Positions 28,345 through 36,507 of a stretch of 64,000 bases of DNA are shown here, one piece after another. The translations under genes were made by a program, and so were the position numbers. The stretch is from VRUE01 sp963697695 (GTDB taxonomy: Bacteria; Actinomycetota; Thermoleophilia; Solirubrobacterales; 70-9). The stretch lies in contig OY969094.1 of assembly GCA_963697695.1 (NCBI GenBank), positions 186,001-250,000 of the forward strand, given 5' to 3'. Positions within the stretch are counted from its first letter, which is position 1. Every line of letters starts with the position of its first letter. Under the pieces are notes generated by a model. That model searched no databases and was not told the origin of the DNA. It was given only the letters and a program-made list of their open reading frames with translations.

Positions 28345-29190
28345 CTACTCGACCTCGACTTCGTCGACCATGCCCTGGAGGGCGTGGGGTTTTCCGCCCT
28401 CGCGGTCGCTGATGAAGCAGAAGAGCACGTAGCGGTTCGGTTCGAGGTCGAGGGTGACGAGCTGGCCTTCGCCGCCTTCGATCACGGCCGTCGAGAGGAA
28501 GCCTTTTTCGGCGAAGGGCGGTTTGCCTTTTTCGGTTTCGAAGAAGCGCTCGACGTCCTCGGCGGTGTTGTCGCCGAGGAGCGGTGCGGCAAGCAGGTGG
28601 TGAGGCTGGTCCCCGGTGTTGTCGAAGGCGACCTCGACTTTGCCTGACGAAAGGGACTCCGCCTCGAATCCGTACTCGAAGGCGTCGATGACCTCATCGG
28701 CTTCGACGGTCTGGTCGGAGGTCTCGCCACTGACTTCGACCGCCGGGGCGGAGTCGATGTCGGGTTCGCCGCCTTCCGTGTCGAAGGCGTAGTACGTGCC
28801 GGGCTCCAGCACCTGGGTCACCGTCTGGCTTTTGCCCCCTGCCGTAGCACCGACTCCTCCGCCGGCGAAGAACCAGTCGGGGAACGCCTGGCCTTTCGTC
28901 GCCGCTTCAAATCCTTTGGCGACTTCCTCCGGGGTGCGATCCCCCTCGACCCGGATCAGCTGCGCCTCGGCTTCGCGATTGGTTTCGTTCTTCAGCGTGA
29001 TTTCGGCGAGGCCGGTCTCGGCGCTGCTCGGCCCGCTGAGTTTCGCCGCTTTTCCATCGCCGCTGAGCGTGAAAGTGAGGCTCTGGGTCTCCTCATCGCT
29101 GTCGCCGCAAGCGGCGAGTCCCAGCGTGAGCGGAAGAACGGCGAGACATGCGACTGCGTACCTCGCAAGGCGACTGGCTTTCCTGCTCAC
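28345..29190 (-). CDS. Lipoprotein with duplicated domain, possible copper-binding second half
   Basis: The 281-residue protein has a lipobox (LGLAACGD) near residue 23, so it is an exported lipoprotein. The mature part has two similar halves (AEITLKNETNREAEAQL... and VEVAFDNTGDQPHHLL..., each followed by an EEV/EDV helix, a G-rich segment and a LEPGTY/LEPNRY strand). Only the second half has His (PHHLL), then C-x10-H-x4-M (CFISDREGGKPHALQGM), a ligand set like a type-1 copper site. GTG 29190 is preferred because GGAGGT precedes it. The function is unknown. Confidence 0.7.
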   Translation of the reverse strand: MSRKASRLARYAVACLAVLPLTLGLAACGDSDEETQSLTFTLSGDGKAAKLSGPSSAETGLAEITLKNETNREAEAQLIRVEGDRTPEEVAKGFEAATKGQAFPDWFFAGGGVGATAGGKSQTVTQVLEPGTYYAFDTEGGEPDIDSAPAVEVSGETSDQTVEADEVIDAFEYGFEAESLSSGKVEVAFDNTGDQPHHLLAAPLLGDNTAEDVERFFETEKGKPPFAEKGFLSTAVIEGGEGQLVTLDLEPNRYVLFCFISDREGGKPHALQGMVDEVEVE

Positions 29191-29239
29191 GGCTGACCTC
29201 CGGTCTGGTTTGGGCAAACCTACCCAGTTTTAAGTAAAA

Positions 29240-30061
29240 CTAGCGCTTCTCCCAGTAGCGGTTCAGGCCGCGCCACTGATACTCGGGCGGCACGCACTGG
29301 ATCAGCTCGGCGGCCGTCTCCGGGTCGGCGCTTTCCGCGACACGGTTTCTGTGGCGGCGCTCGTAGTCCTCCTCTGAGAGCCGGCGCGCCAAATCTGCCT
29401 CCTCGCGCAAGCGCTCGCGCACGGTGGCCAGATGCTCGGGAGGGTCGTCGACCTGGCCGAAGTGGGTCAGGGCAAGCCGCTCCGGCCGCCAGCCTTCGAC
29501 GATCCCGATCGAGTCGAGCCAGACCTCGATGTCGATGTCGGGCGGCGGGGTGGGCGGGATGACGAGGTCGGCAGGTGGAATCTGCACCGCGGCGACGTCG
29601 CCGACGAAGGCGGTGCCGCTGTCCTCGTGCAGGTAGCTGACGTGGTGAGATGCGTGGCCGGGGGTGTAGGCGACCTGCATGCCGAGCACCTGCTCGCCGC
29701 CGCTCAGGGGCCGGACGTTCGCCTCGGGTACGGGGACGATCTCGCCCCAGAGGCGCTCCATCGCGTCGCCGTAGAGTCGCGTAGCGCTGGCAAGAAGCTT
29801 GGTCGGATCGATCAGGTGCCGGGCGCCGCGCTCGTGGACGTAGACCTCGAGATCGGGCCAGCGCCGGACCAGGGCGCCGGTCGCCGCCGCATGGTCGAGG
29901 TGGATATGAGTGAGCAGCAGCGCCCGCGGCTGCTCGTCGCCGATCGCATCCAGCAGCGTGTCCATCGAGGACTGCGGGCCGGGGTCGACCAGGGCGCCGT
30001 CGACCTCCCAGCAGCCGATCACGTGCGGGCGCCCGAGGTGCCTGACGTCGATGACCCGCAT
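29240..30061 (-). CDS. Metallo-beta-lactamase-fold hydrolase
   Basis: The 273-residue protein carries the zinc motif THIHLDHAAATGAL near residue 51, TPGHASHHVSY and the metal-bridging Asp in FVGDVAA, so it is a glyoxalase-II-like MBL-fold enzyme. The C-terminal region is helical (EHLATVRERLREEADLARRL). The substrate is not predictable. It lies 17 nt downstream of an epimerase gene on the same strand, suggesting one operon. Confidence 0.88.
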   Translation of the reverse strand: MRVIDVRHLGRPHVIGCWEVDGALVDPGPQSSMDTLLDAIGDEQPRALLLTHIHLDHAAATGALVRRWPDLEVYVHERGARHLIDPTKLLASATRLYGDAMERLWGEIVPVPEANVRPLSGGEQVLGMQVAYTPGHASHHVSYLHEDSGTAFVGDVAAVQIPPADLVIPPTPPPDIDIEVWLDSIGIVEGWRPERLALTHFGQVDDPPEHLATVRERLREEADLARRLSEEDYERRHRNRVAESADPETAAELIQCVPPEYQWRGLNRYWEKR

Positions 30062-30078
30062 CGCTGCCCGGGATCCGC

Positions 30079-31074
30079 TCAGGCCGCCGGGGCGGGGAAC
30101 CGCTCGTCGGCTTCCAGCGTCTGCCGCATGCCCTCTTCCATACCGCGGGGGGCGTAGCCGAGCTCGCGGCTGGCCTTCTCATGGCTTGCCCAGAAGGTGA
30201 CTCCGTCGGCCGAGGAGATCATCTCGCGCAGGTTCGGCGGCTGGCCCATCATCTTGCCGACCAGCGGGCCGATCGGCACCATCGCCTTCATCAGCGAGGT
30301 CGGCAGCGCCCGCTTCGGCGCCTTGCGCCCGCTCAGCCCGGCGACGACCTCGACTGCGTCGCGCATTGTCGTCACGGGGCCGCTGAGGACGTAGGTCTCG
30401 CCGACGCGCCCCTTGTCCATCGCAAGGAGGATCCCGCCGGCGATGTCCTCGACATGCGTGAGGCAGATCCCCAGCTCGGGGAAAGGCAGCAGCGGCAGCT
30501 TGCCGGAGAGGAACTGCTCGAGCAGGTCGGCAACCTGCGAGGTATCGCCGGGGCCGTAGACACCGCCCGGCTGGACGATCACCCCGGGCAGGCCGTCCTC
30601 CTGGATCATCCGTTTCGCAATCCGGTGAGCCTCGAGCTTGGTCTCCTCGTAGTAGGAGGTGAATTCCTTGCCCGGGTGCTCGTAGCTCTCGTCGACCACC
30701 TTGCGGTGGGTATTGCCGAAGGCCCCGACGGTCGAGACGTAGACGATCTTGGCGACGCCGACGTCGAGCGCGGCTCGCAGGACCAGCTCGGTGCCTTTGA
30801 CGTTCGCCTCGTACATCGCCGGGTGCTGCTTGGCGGGGATGCCGACCTCGTACATCGCAGCGGCGTGGATTGCGGCGTCGCAGCCTTCCATGCCGCGACG
30901 GATCGCCGCGTCGTCGCTGAGATCGCCGGAAATCAGCTCGCAACCGAGATCGGTGAGCTTGCCGCCCTTCTCGGGGTTGCGAACGAGGCAGACGACCTCC
31001 TCGCCGCGCGCGCGCAGCTGGCGAGCCACCTCGCCACCGATGAACCCCGTCCCTCCGGTCACAAAGACCTTCAC
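30079..31074 (-). CDS. NAD(P)-dependent epimerase/dehydratase (extended SDR)
   Basis: The 331-residue protein has the Rossmann motif GGTGFIGG at residues 7-14, a conserved VSTVGAFG strand and the catalytic YxxxK in YYEETK near residue 141. The overall pattern (PGGVYGPGD) resembles dihydroflavonol-4-reductase-like SDRs, which in bacteria act on varied steroid, sugar or lipid substrates. The start is GTG 31074. It is the first gene of the - strand pair with the MBL-fold gene. Confidence 0.88.
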   Translation of the reverse strand: MKVFVTGGTGFIGGEVARQLRARGEEVVCLVRNPEKGGKLTDLGCELISGDLSDDAAIRRGMEGCDAAIHAAAMYEVGIPAKQHPAMYEANVKGTELVLRAALDVGVAKIVYVSTVGAFGNTHRKVVDESYEHPGKEFTSYYEETKLEAHRIAKRMIQEDGLPGVIVQPGGVYGPGDTSQVADLLEQFLSGKLPLLPFPELGICLTHVEDIAGGILLAMDKGRVGETYVLSGPVTTMRDAVEVVAGLSGRKAPKRALPTSLMKAMVPIGPLVGKMMGQPPNLREMISSADGVTFWASHEKASRELGYAPRGMEEGMRQTLEADERFPAPAA

Positions 31075-31130
31075 AGCGCGTAAGCCTAGCCGGATGGGCG
31101 CCGGTCGATGTCCTCCTACAATCGAAGGCA

Positions 31131-32456
31131 GTGAAACGCTCGAGAAACGGACGCAACACAGAGACGCGCGCGGGCGCGAACGGCGCCGGCGTCACGAACC
31201 CCAGGGCCCGTCAGCGGGCCCTGGCGATCGGCATCTCCGACGGCAGAGGAGAAGGCGACCAACTGGCCGAGCTGAAGGAGCTGCTGCGAACCGCAGGTGT
31301 CGCCACCGCGGGCGAAGCGATCCAGCAGCGCGAGAAGCCCGACCCAGACCGCTACTTCGGCCGCGGCCGCCTGACCGAGCTGAAGGCAGAGATCGCCGCC
31401 TGCGACGCAAACCTCGTCGCCTGTGACGACGAGCTGGCGCCGCGCCAGGAGCGCAACCTCGAGGCGGCTCTCGGGGTGCCCGTGATCGACCGCACCGCGG
31501 TGATCCTCGACATCTTCGCCGACCATGCCCACTCGGCCGAGGGCAAGCTCCAGGTCGAGCTGGCACAGCTCGAGTACAACATGGCCCGCATGAGGGGGCT
31601 GTGGACCCACCTCGAGCGTCTCGGCGCCGGCCGGATGGACGGCGGCATCGGCACCAGGGGTCCGGGCGAGAGCCAGATCGAGACCGACCGCCGCCTTGCG
31701 CGCAACCGGATCGCCGCCCTGCGCCGCCGCCTTGCGCGCCTCGAACGCAACCGCGGCGTGATGCGGGCGCGGCGCGAGCGCTCCTCGCTGCCCCGGGTCG
31801 CCCTCGCCGGCTACACCAACGCCGGCAAGTCGACCCTGCTCAACGCGCTCACCGGCGCCGAGGTGGGGGTCGGGGACCGGCTCTTCCACACCCTTGACCC
31901 GACCACACGCAGCTTCGAGCTCTCCGGTCGCGACTACCTCTTGACCGACACCGTCGGCTTCATCGAGAAGCTGCCCCACCAGCTGGTCGAGGCGTTCAAG
32001 GCGACACTGGAGGAGACCGTCCTCGCCGACCTGGTCCTCCACGTCGTCGACGCGGCCGCGCCGGAGGAGCGGCGGCTTCTCGACATGCAGGCCGTCGATG
32101 AGGTCCTGGAGGAGATCGGCGCCGGGGGCAAGCCACGGTTGCTGGTGCTGAACAAGGCCGACCGCCTCGATCCCGAGGCTCGCGCCGAGGCCCTCCAGCA
32201 CCATCCCGAGACGATCCTGATCTCGGCCCTCGACGGCGAGGGCATCGAGCAGCTGAAGCCCCGGATCGAGGAAGCCTTCGAGGACACGCTCGCCGAGGTC
32301 GAGCTGCTGGTGCCCTACTCGGAGGGCGGTCGCCTGCACGAACTACACGAGGTGGCAGGCGATCTGGAGCGGGAGGAGCGGGGCGACGGCGTCCTCGTCC
32401 GCGCCAGGCTGCCGGTCGCCGAGCTGCACCGCTTCGACGATCTCGTCGTCGTCTAG
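31131..32456 (+). CDS. hflX: GTPase HflX
   Basis: Ribosome-associated GTPase that splits stalled or hibernating 70S ribosomes under stress. The 441-residue protein has the HflX N-terminal domain, the Gly-rich MDGGIGTRGPGESQIETDRR segment, a coiled coil, and a G domain with G1 GYTNAGKST (about residue 226), DTVGFIEKLP (G3) and NKADRL (G4). It starts with GTG 31131 and is followed closely by dut. Confidence 0.96.
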   Translation: MKRSRNGRNTETRAGANGAGVTNPRARQRALAIGISDGRGEGDQLAELKELLRTAGVATAGEAIQQREKPDPDRYFGRGRLTELKAEIAACDANLVACDDELAPRQERNLEAALGVPVIDRTAVILDIFADHAHSAEGKLQVELAQLEYNMARMRGLWTHLERLGAGRMDGGIGTRGPGESQIETDRRLARNRIAALRRRLARLERNRGVMRARRERSSLPRVALAGYTNAGKSTLLNALTGAEVGVGDRLFHTLDPTTRSFELSGRDYLLTDTVGFIEKLPHQLVEAFKATLEETVLADLVLHVVDAAAPEERRLLDMQAVDEVLEEIGAGGKPRLLVLNKADRLDPEARAEALQHHPETILISALDGEGIEQLKPRIEEAFEDTLAEVELLVPYSEGGRLHELHEVAGDLEREERGDGVLVRARLPVAELHRFDDLVVV

Positions 32457-32466
32457 GGTGCGCGCC

Positions 32467-32898
32467 ATGCAACTGCGGGTTTCCCGACTCGAGGAGGAAG
32501 CGGTCCTGCCGACACGAGCCCATGAGGGTGACGCCGGCCTAGATCTCTATGCCTGCGAGGCGGCTCACATCGGGCCGGGGGAGAGGTGGAGCGTCGGCAC
32601 CGGGGTCGCGGTGGAGATTCCCGAGGGGCATGCGGGCCTGGTCCTGCCCCGGTCGGGACTGGCGCGCAAGCACGGGATCTCCCTGGTCAACAGCCCCGGC
32701 CTGATCGACGCCGGCTACCGCGGTGAAGTCCGGGTGCTGCTGCTGAACACCGATCCAGCCGAGACCTTCCGGGTCGAGGCCGGCGACAGGATCGCGCAGC
32801 TGGTCGTGTCCCCGGTTGCGCCGGCGGAGCCGGTCGAGGTCGAGACTCTGACCGAGACCGCGCGCGGCACCGGCGGCTTCGGCTCCAGCGGCCGTTAG
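32467..32898 (+). CDS. dut: dUTP diphosphatase
   Basis: Hydrolyses dUTP to dUMP, keeping uracil out of DNA. The 143-residue trimeric-type dUTPase has all five motifs: AGLDLYA, PRSGLARKHGI, GLIDAGYRGEVRV, GDRIAQLV and RGTGGFGSSG. ATG 32467 fits the family start (MQLRVSRLEEEAVLPTRAHEGDAG); GTG 32458 is an alternative. The gene end overlaps the convergent RTX-like gene by 4 nt. Confidence 0.95.
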   Translation: MQLRVSRLEEEAVLPTRAHEGDAGLDLYACEAAHIGPGERWSVGTGVAVEIPEGHAGLVLPRSGLARKHGISLVNSPGLIDAGYRGEVRVLLLNTDPAETFRVEAGDRIAQLVVSPVAPAEPVEVETLTETARGTGGFGSSGR

Positions 32899-34985
32899 CC
32901 GGCGCGGCGGACCCGGACTCTGAACAGGGCCGGCGAGCGGTCGCGGTTGCCGGCGGCGTCGATCGCGAAGACGCGCAGCGTGTGGCGGCCGAGCCGCAGT
33001 CGGTAGGGCCGGGGCGAGGCACAGGGGCGGATGGGACCGCCATCGAGCTTGCAGCGGAAGCTGGAGCCGGGCTCGTTCGAGCCGAAGGCGAAGACGACGC
33101 GGCGGAAGCGCTTGGCTGTGAAGACGACGCCGCTCGGACCGCGACCGATCGTCGTGCGCGGCCGGGTCCGGTCCGGGTCGGGCGGTGGAGGCGGTGGAGG
33201 AGGTTCGCCGCCGCCCTGAGGTTCGGTTTCGGGGTTGGGGTCGGGCGGCGTGTCCGGCGGCCGGAAGCTGTTCGGGTCCCGCTCGTAGATCGACTCGCAG
33301 GCGACCGGGGCGGCGTCTCCATACTGCGGGTGGTCGACCTGCGCCGTGTCGAAGCCGGTGCCGCAATCGATCGTCAGGTCCTGATCGCCCGAGTTGGCAA
33401 GGATCGAGTCATTACCGTCGGCGGCGAAGTAAGAATCGTTGCCGGGCCGACCCAGCAGCTGGTTGGGGCCCGGGTCGCCGAGGAGCACATCGTCGAAGCT
33501 CGTTCCCTCGATGTCCTCGATCGCCGTCAGGTTCGTCAGCTCCCCAGTCGAACAGGCGGCCTGTCCGCCGGAGCCGACCAGGCCGGCGCTGCCTTTGGCC
33601 ATGTCGATGACGACCGGGAAGTCGAAGTTGGCCCAGTTGGCGTTGTCGCGATCGGGGCCGCCGTCGAGCACATCGCCGTCGCAGGCCGCGTCGGAGACGA
33701 AGAGGTCCTCGCCCGGTCCGGCGTCGAGGTTGTCACCACCCTCGTTGTTGGGCAGCGCGTCGTCGCCGCCGGCTGCGCTTGCCAGATCGTCACCTGGCCC
33801 GTCGACCAAGGCGTCCTCGGTGATACCCCCGGTGAGGCCATCGGCCCCGTTGCCGCCGAGCAGGACCACCGAGGTCGTTTCGGGGAAGCCCGCAGCGTCG
33901 AGTGTGTCGCCGCCGTCCAGCCCGGCGAGAATGACCGAGTCAGGGGGTTCGGCGATGACACAGACGACTTTGCCTGCGACCGGAGCGTTGCAGCCTCCCG
34001 CCGCAGCCGGGCTGGCGTCGAATGCGCCCTCGGATCCGGCTCCCAAGGAGAACGTGACCGAGCCCGGCGCATAGGTCGCAGTCACCACGTCGTCTTCGTC
34101 GCTGCCGGTCAGATAGAGGGCTGGACCGGCACCGGATTGTGGCGCCATCGATCCCACCGCGATCGCCCCCGCGTCTCGCAAGTCGACCTCTTTGTCGCTC
34201 GACTCGCACTCGAGCGTCGTTGCCGCTTGACAGCTGTCCCCCTCAGCGCCGCCGTAGACGACATCGGCGCCACCTTCACCGAGCAGGATGTCGCCGCCAC
34301 CGCCGCCGTAGATCGTCTCGGCGTCGAAGGTGCCGATGATGACGTCCGGGAAGGCGCTGCCGATCACCGTCTCGAAATTGGCCCCTTCGACGTCTTCGTC
34401 GACCCCACCGCCGCCCGGGGCGAGACCGTTGTCGCCGCGCCCCGCCTGCAGATCGATGTAGGCGCCTCGCCCTTCGCGAGTGGTCGGGAACCCGGCGTAG
34501 GTGGAAGCTCCGGGGAAGCTGCTGTCGAAGAAGCCGGGCGTCGCCCCGGTGGCGTAGCTGAGCGTGTCGGTGCCGCCGCCGCTGTCGCCGATCGCGTCGA
34601 TGGTGGCGTCTCCGCGAGCGAAGTCGTCGCCGCTCTCGCCGTCGACCGAGTCCGCCCCAAAGCCCCCCGAGAGCCGGTCGTTGCCGATCCCGCCCCGCAC
34701 CTGATCGTCACCGATCCCGCCGAAGAGACGGTCGTTGCCTTCGCCGCCGAAGAGACGGTCGTTCCCCCGCCCGCCATAGAGGGTGTCGTTGCCGCCTTCG
34801 CCGAGAACCGTCGTGATGGAGCGGGGGGCACGAATCGCGTCATCACAGGGGGTGCCGAAGATCGTGTCGCCGACCGTCTGGGGGCCTTCCGCGCAGCTCG
34901 GCGCGGCGCTCGCAGGCGATGCCGAGGCGGCGATCGCGACGAGCACGGCGAGCAGCCCAAGGCGGGCGAGCGGACCCCTCTGCAT
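32895..34985 (-). CDS. Secreted RTX-like calcium-binding repeat protein
   Basis: The 696-residue exported protein has a signal peptide (LARLGLLAVLVAIAASASPASA) and N-terminal hemolysin-type nonapeptide repeats from about residue 65: GGNDTLYGGRGNDRLFGGEGNDRLFGG. More degenerate repeats continue across most of the length. A Pro-rich linker (PPPPPPPDPDRTRP, about residue 595) precedes a C-terminal Ig-like domain of the kind often found after such linkers (FGSNEPGSSFRCKLDGG...HTLRVFAIDAAGNRD). ATG 34985 is preferred because GGAGGTGAGG lies just upstream. Function: probable surface or secreted Ca-binding structural protein. Confidence 0.85.
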   Translation of the reverse strand: MQRGPLARLGLLAVLVAIAASASPASAAPSCAEGPQTVGDTIFGTPCDDAIRAPRSITTVLGEGGNDTLYGGRGNDRLFGGEGNDRLFGGIGDDQVRGGIGNDRLSGGFGADSVDGESGDDFARGDATIDAIGDSGGGTDTLSYATGATPGFFDSSFPGASTYAGFPTTREGRGAYIDLQAGRGDNGLAPGGGGVDEDVEGANFETVIGSAFPDVIIGTFDAETIYGGGGGDILLGEGGADVVYGGAEGDSCQAATTLECESSDKEVDLRDAGAIAVGSMAPQSGAGPALYLTGSDEDDVVTATYAPGSVTFSLGAGSEGAFDASPAAAGGCNAPVAGKVVCVIAEPPDSVILAGLDGGDTLDAAGFPETTSVVLLGGNGADGLTGGITEDALVDGPGDDLASAAGGDDALPNNEGGDNLDAGPGEDLFVSDAACDGDVLDGGPDRDNANWANFDFPVVIDMAKGSAGLVGSGGQAACSTGELTNLTAIEDIEGTSFDDVLLGDPGPNQLLGRPGNDSYFAADGNDSILANSGDQDLTIDCGTGFDTAQVDHPQYGDAAPVACESIYERDPNSFRPPDTPPDPNPETEPQGGGEPPPPPPPPDPDRTRPRTTIGRGPSGVVFTAKRFRRVVFAFGSNEPGSSFRCKLDGGPIRPCASPRPYRLRLGRHTLRVFAIDAAGNRDRSPALFRVRVRRAG

Positions 34986-35027
34986 AAGCCTCACCTCCAC
35001 TGTCTACCCGAACCGCGTGCCGGGCAC

Positions 35028-35768
35028 TCAGTTGCGCAGCGCCGCCTTGCGGGCGCAGCCCTGCGCCGCGAGCTCGAGCCGGTCGTCGAGTGGCTCCAGA
35101 TCAGGCCTCGATCCATAGCGCCGCTCCAGGGCAAGCACGATCAGGAGATCCGCCAGCCAGGCGTTCTTGGGCAGCAGCGGCCCATGCAGATAGGTGCCGA
35201 TCATGTTGGCGCGCCGAACGCCCTCGAAACCGTCCTTGCCGTTGTTGCCGAAGCCCTGGAGCACGCGGCCGAGCGGCTGAGCCTCGGGCCCGAGGTATGT
35301 GCGGCCGCCATGGTTCTCGAAGCCGGCGATCGCCTGCCCCCTCTCGCCATCGAGCTCGGCCTCGATCGCGACGTTGCCGATCAGGCGCGGACCGGGCTCC
35401 CTCACGGTCTCGAGATCGGCGAGTCCGAGCCCAGGCAATCGCTCCTCGCCGAGTTGGTAGCTGTGGCCGAGCAGCTGGTAGCCGCCGCAGACGGCGAGCA
35501 GGACGGCCCGGTCGTCGACCGCCGCGGCGAGCGCCTCGCGCTTCGTCTCGACCATGTCCGTCGCGACAGCCCGCTGGTCGCGGTCCTGGCCACCGCCCAG
35601 GTAGAGGAAGTCGTGGGCGCCGGGATCGAGTCGCTCGCTCGGTCCTGCCGCCGCCTGCGAAAAGCCGATACCCCGCCACTCACAGCGCCGCCGCAGGAAG
35701 AGAATGTTGCCGCGGTCGGCGTAGATGTTCATCTGCTCGGGATAGAGGGCGAGGAGGCGCAGCTCCAT
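35028..35768 (-). CDS. gatD: Lipid II isoglutaminyl synthase, glutamine amidotransferase subunit GatD
   Basis: Provides ammonia from glutamine to MurT for amidation of the stem-peptide D-Glu. The 246-residue protein has the CobB/CobQ-like glutaminase fold with nucleophile in AVCGGYQLLG (about residue 94) and catalytic His in GTYLHGPLLPKN. The N-terminus (LRLLALYPEQMNIYADRGN) is typical of GatD. It is separated from murT by a methyltransferase gene, an unusual insertion in an otherwise adjacent pair. Confidence 0.93.
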   Translation of the reverse strand: MELRLLALYPEQMNIYADRGNILFLRRRCEWRGIGFSQAAAGPSERLDPGAHDFLYLGGGQDRDQRAVATDMVETKREALAAAVDDRAVLLAVCGGYQLLGHSYQLGEERLPGLGLADLETVREPGPRLIGNVAIEAELDGERGQAIAGFENHGGRTYLGPEAQPLGRVLQGFGNNGKDGFEGVRRANMIGTYLHGPLLPKNAWLADLLIVLALERRYGSRPDLEPLDDRLELAAQGCARKAALRN

Positions 35769-35769
35769 C

Positions 35770-36507
35770 TCAGGCCTCCTTCTCCAGCAGGACGACGGTG
35801 GAGCCGACGTGGGTGTCGGTGATCGGCACCGTCCGTCTCCCGGCAGGCCGCAGGCCGACTTCGACCGCCTCTCGCTCGAGGGTCCTGGCTGAGAGCAAGC
35901 TGAGCCGGACCTCGTTTTCCTCGTCCCTCAGCACTCCGTCGGGCGAGACGGTCTGGCGTAAGCGAAACAGCACCACCGACCCCTCGTCGCGGCGTATCTC
36001 CAGGGGCAGGCTCGAGTAGACCCAGCCGTCGACCTGGCGCACGTCGGGCAGGGGAGGGAGAGGCAAATCGGGCGGTGAGGAGGGCAACGCCTCGACGATC
36101 GCGAATGCAGCCCGGCCGCCCGGCATCAGACTTGCCGCCACGCAGGCGAGACATTCGAGCCGCTCGCGACTACCGTCGAGCAGCTGGATCAGCTGCATCG
36201 GCGCCAGCACGAGAGCGAACTCGGTTCCCAGCGAGAAGCTCCTCGCGTCCGCTGTCTCGATCTGTGCCGAGTCCTGAGCCCGCTCCAAAGCCCTCGTGAC
36301 CAGGTCCGGGTCCCGCTCGAGACCGACCGCCGCGGCCCCACGCCGGGCCAGATGCAGGATCACCCGGCCGGTCCCGCAGCCGAGCTCCAGCACCGGACCA
36401 TTGACCCCATCCGCCAGCTCCTCCCACAGGGGCAGGTCCGCCTCGTATCCGGCGCACTCGACCTCGTGCCAGATCGCTGCGTCCCTTGTCGACTGCTCGC
36501 GCGTCAT
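35770..36507 (-). CDS. Class I SAM-dependent methyltransferase inserted between murT and gatD
   Basis: The 245-residue protein has the SAM motif I VLELGCGTGRVILHLARRG (about residues 37-55), the acidic motif II end VGLERD, and a motif III/IV region (EFALVLAPMQLIQLL). ATG 36507 overlaps the murT stop (ATGA) and its own stop lies 1 nt before gatD, so the three genes are one translationally linked unit. The substrate is unknown. The context suggests a cell-wall precursor or another envelope target, which is inference. Confidence 0.85.
   Translation of the reverse strand: MTREQSTRDAAIWHEVECAGYEADLPLWEELADGVNGPVLELGCGTGRVILHLARRGAAAVGLERDPDLVTRALERAQDSAQIETADARSFSLGTEFALVLAPMQLIQLLDGSRERLECLACVAASLMPGGRAAFAIVEALPSSPPDLPLPPLPDVRQVDGWVYSSLPLEIRRDEGSVVLFRLRQTVSPDGVLRDEENEVRLSLLSARTLEREAVEVGLRPAGRRTVPITDTHVGSTVVLLEKEA

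Noticed and set aside
34600..34800. CRISPR-like short periodic repeats
   Set aside because: The periodicity corresponds to in-frame GGxGND calcium-binding repeats of the RTX-like protein, without unique spacers.
32982..35822. Long + strand open frame opposite the RTX-like and gatD genes
   Set aside because: It is antisense to two convincing - strand genes with conserved motifs and arises from the high-GC third-position bias.
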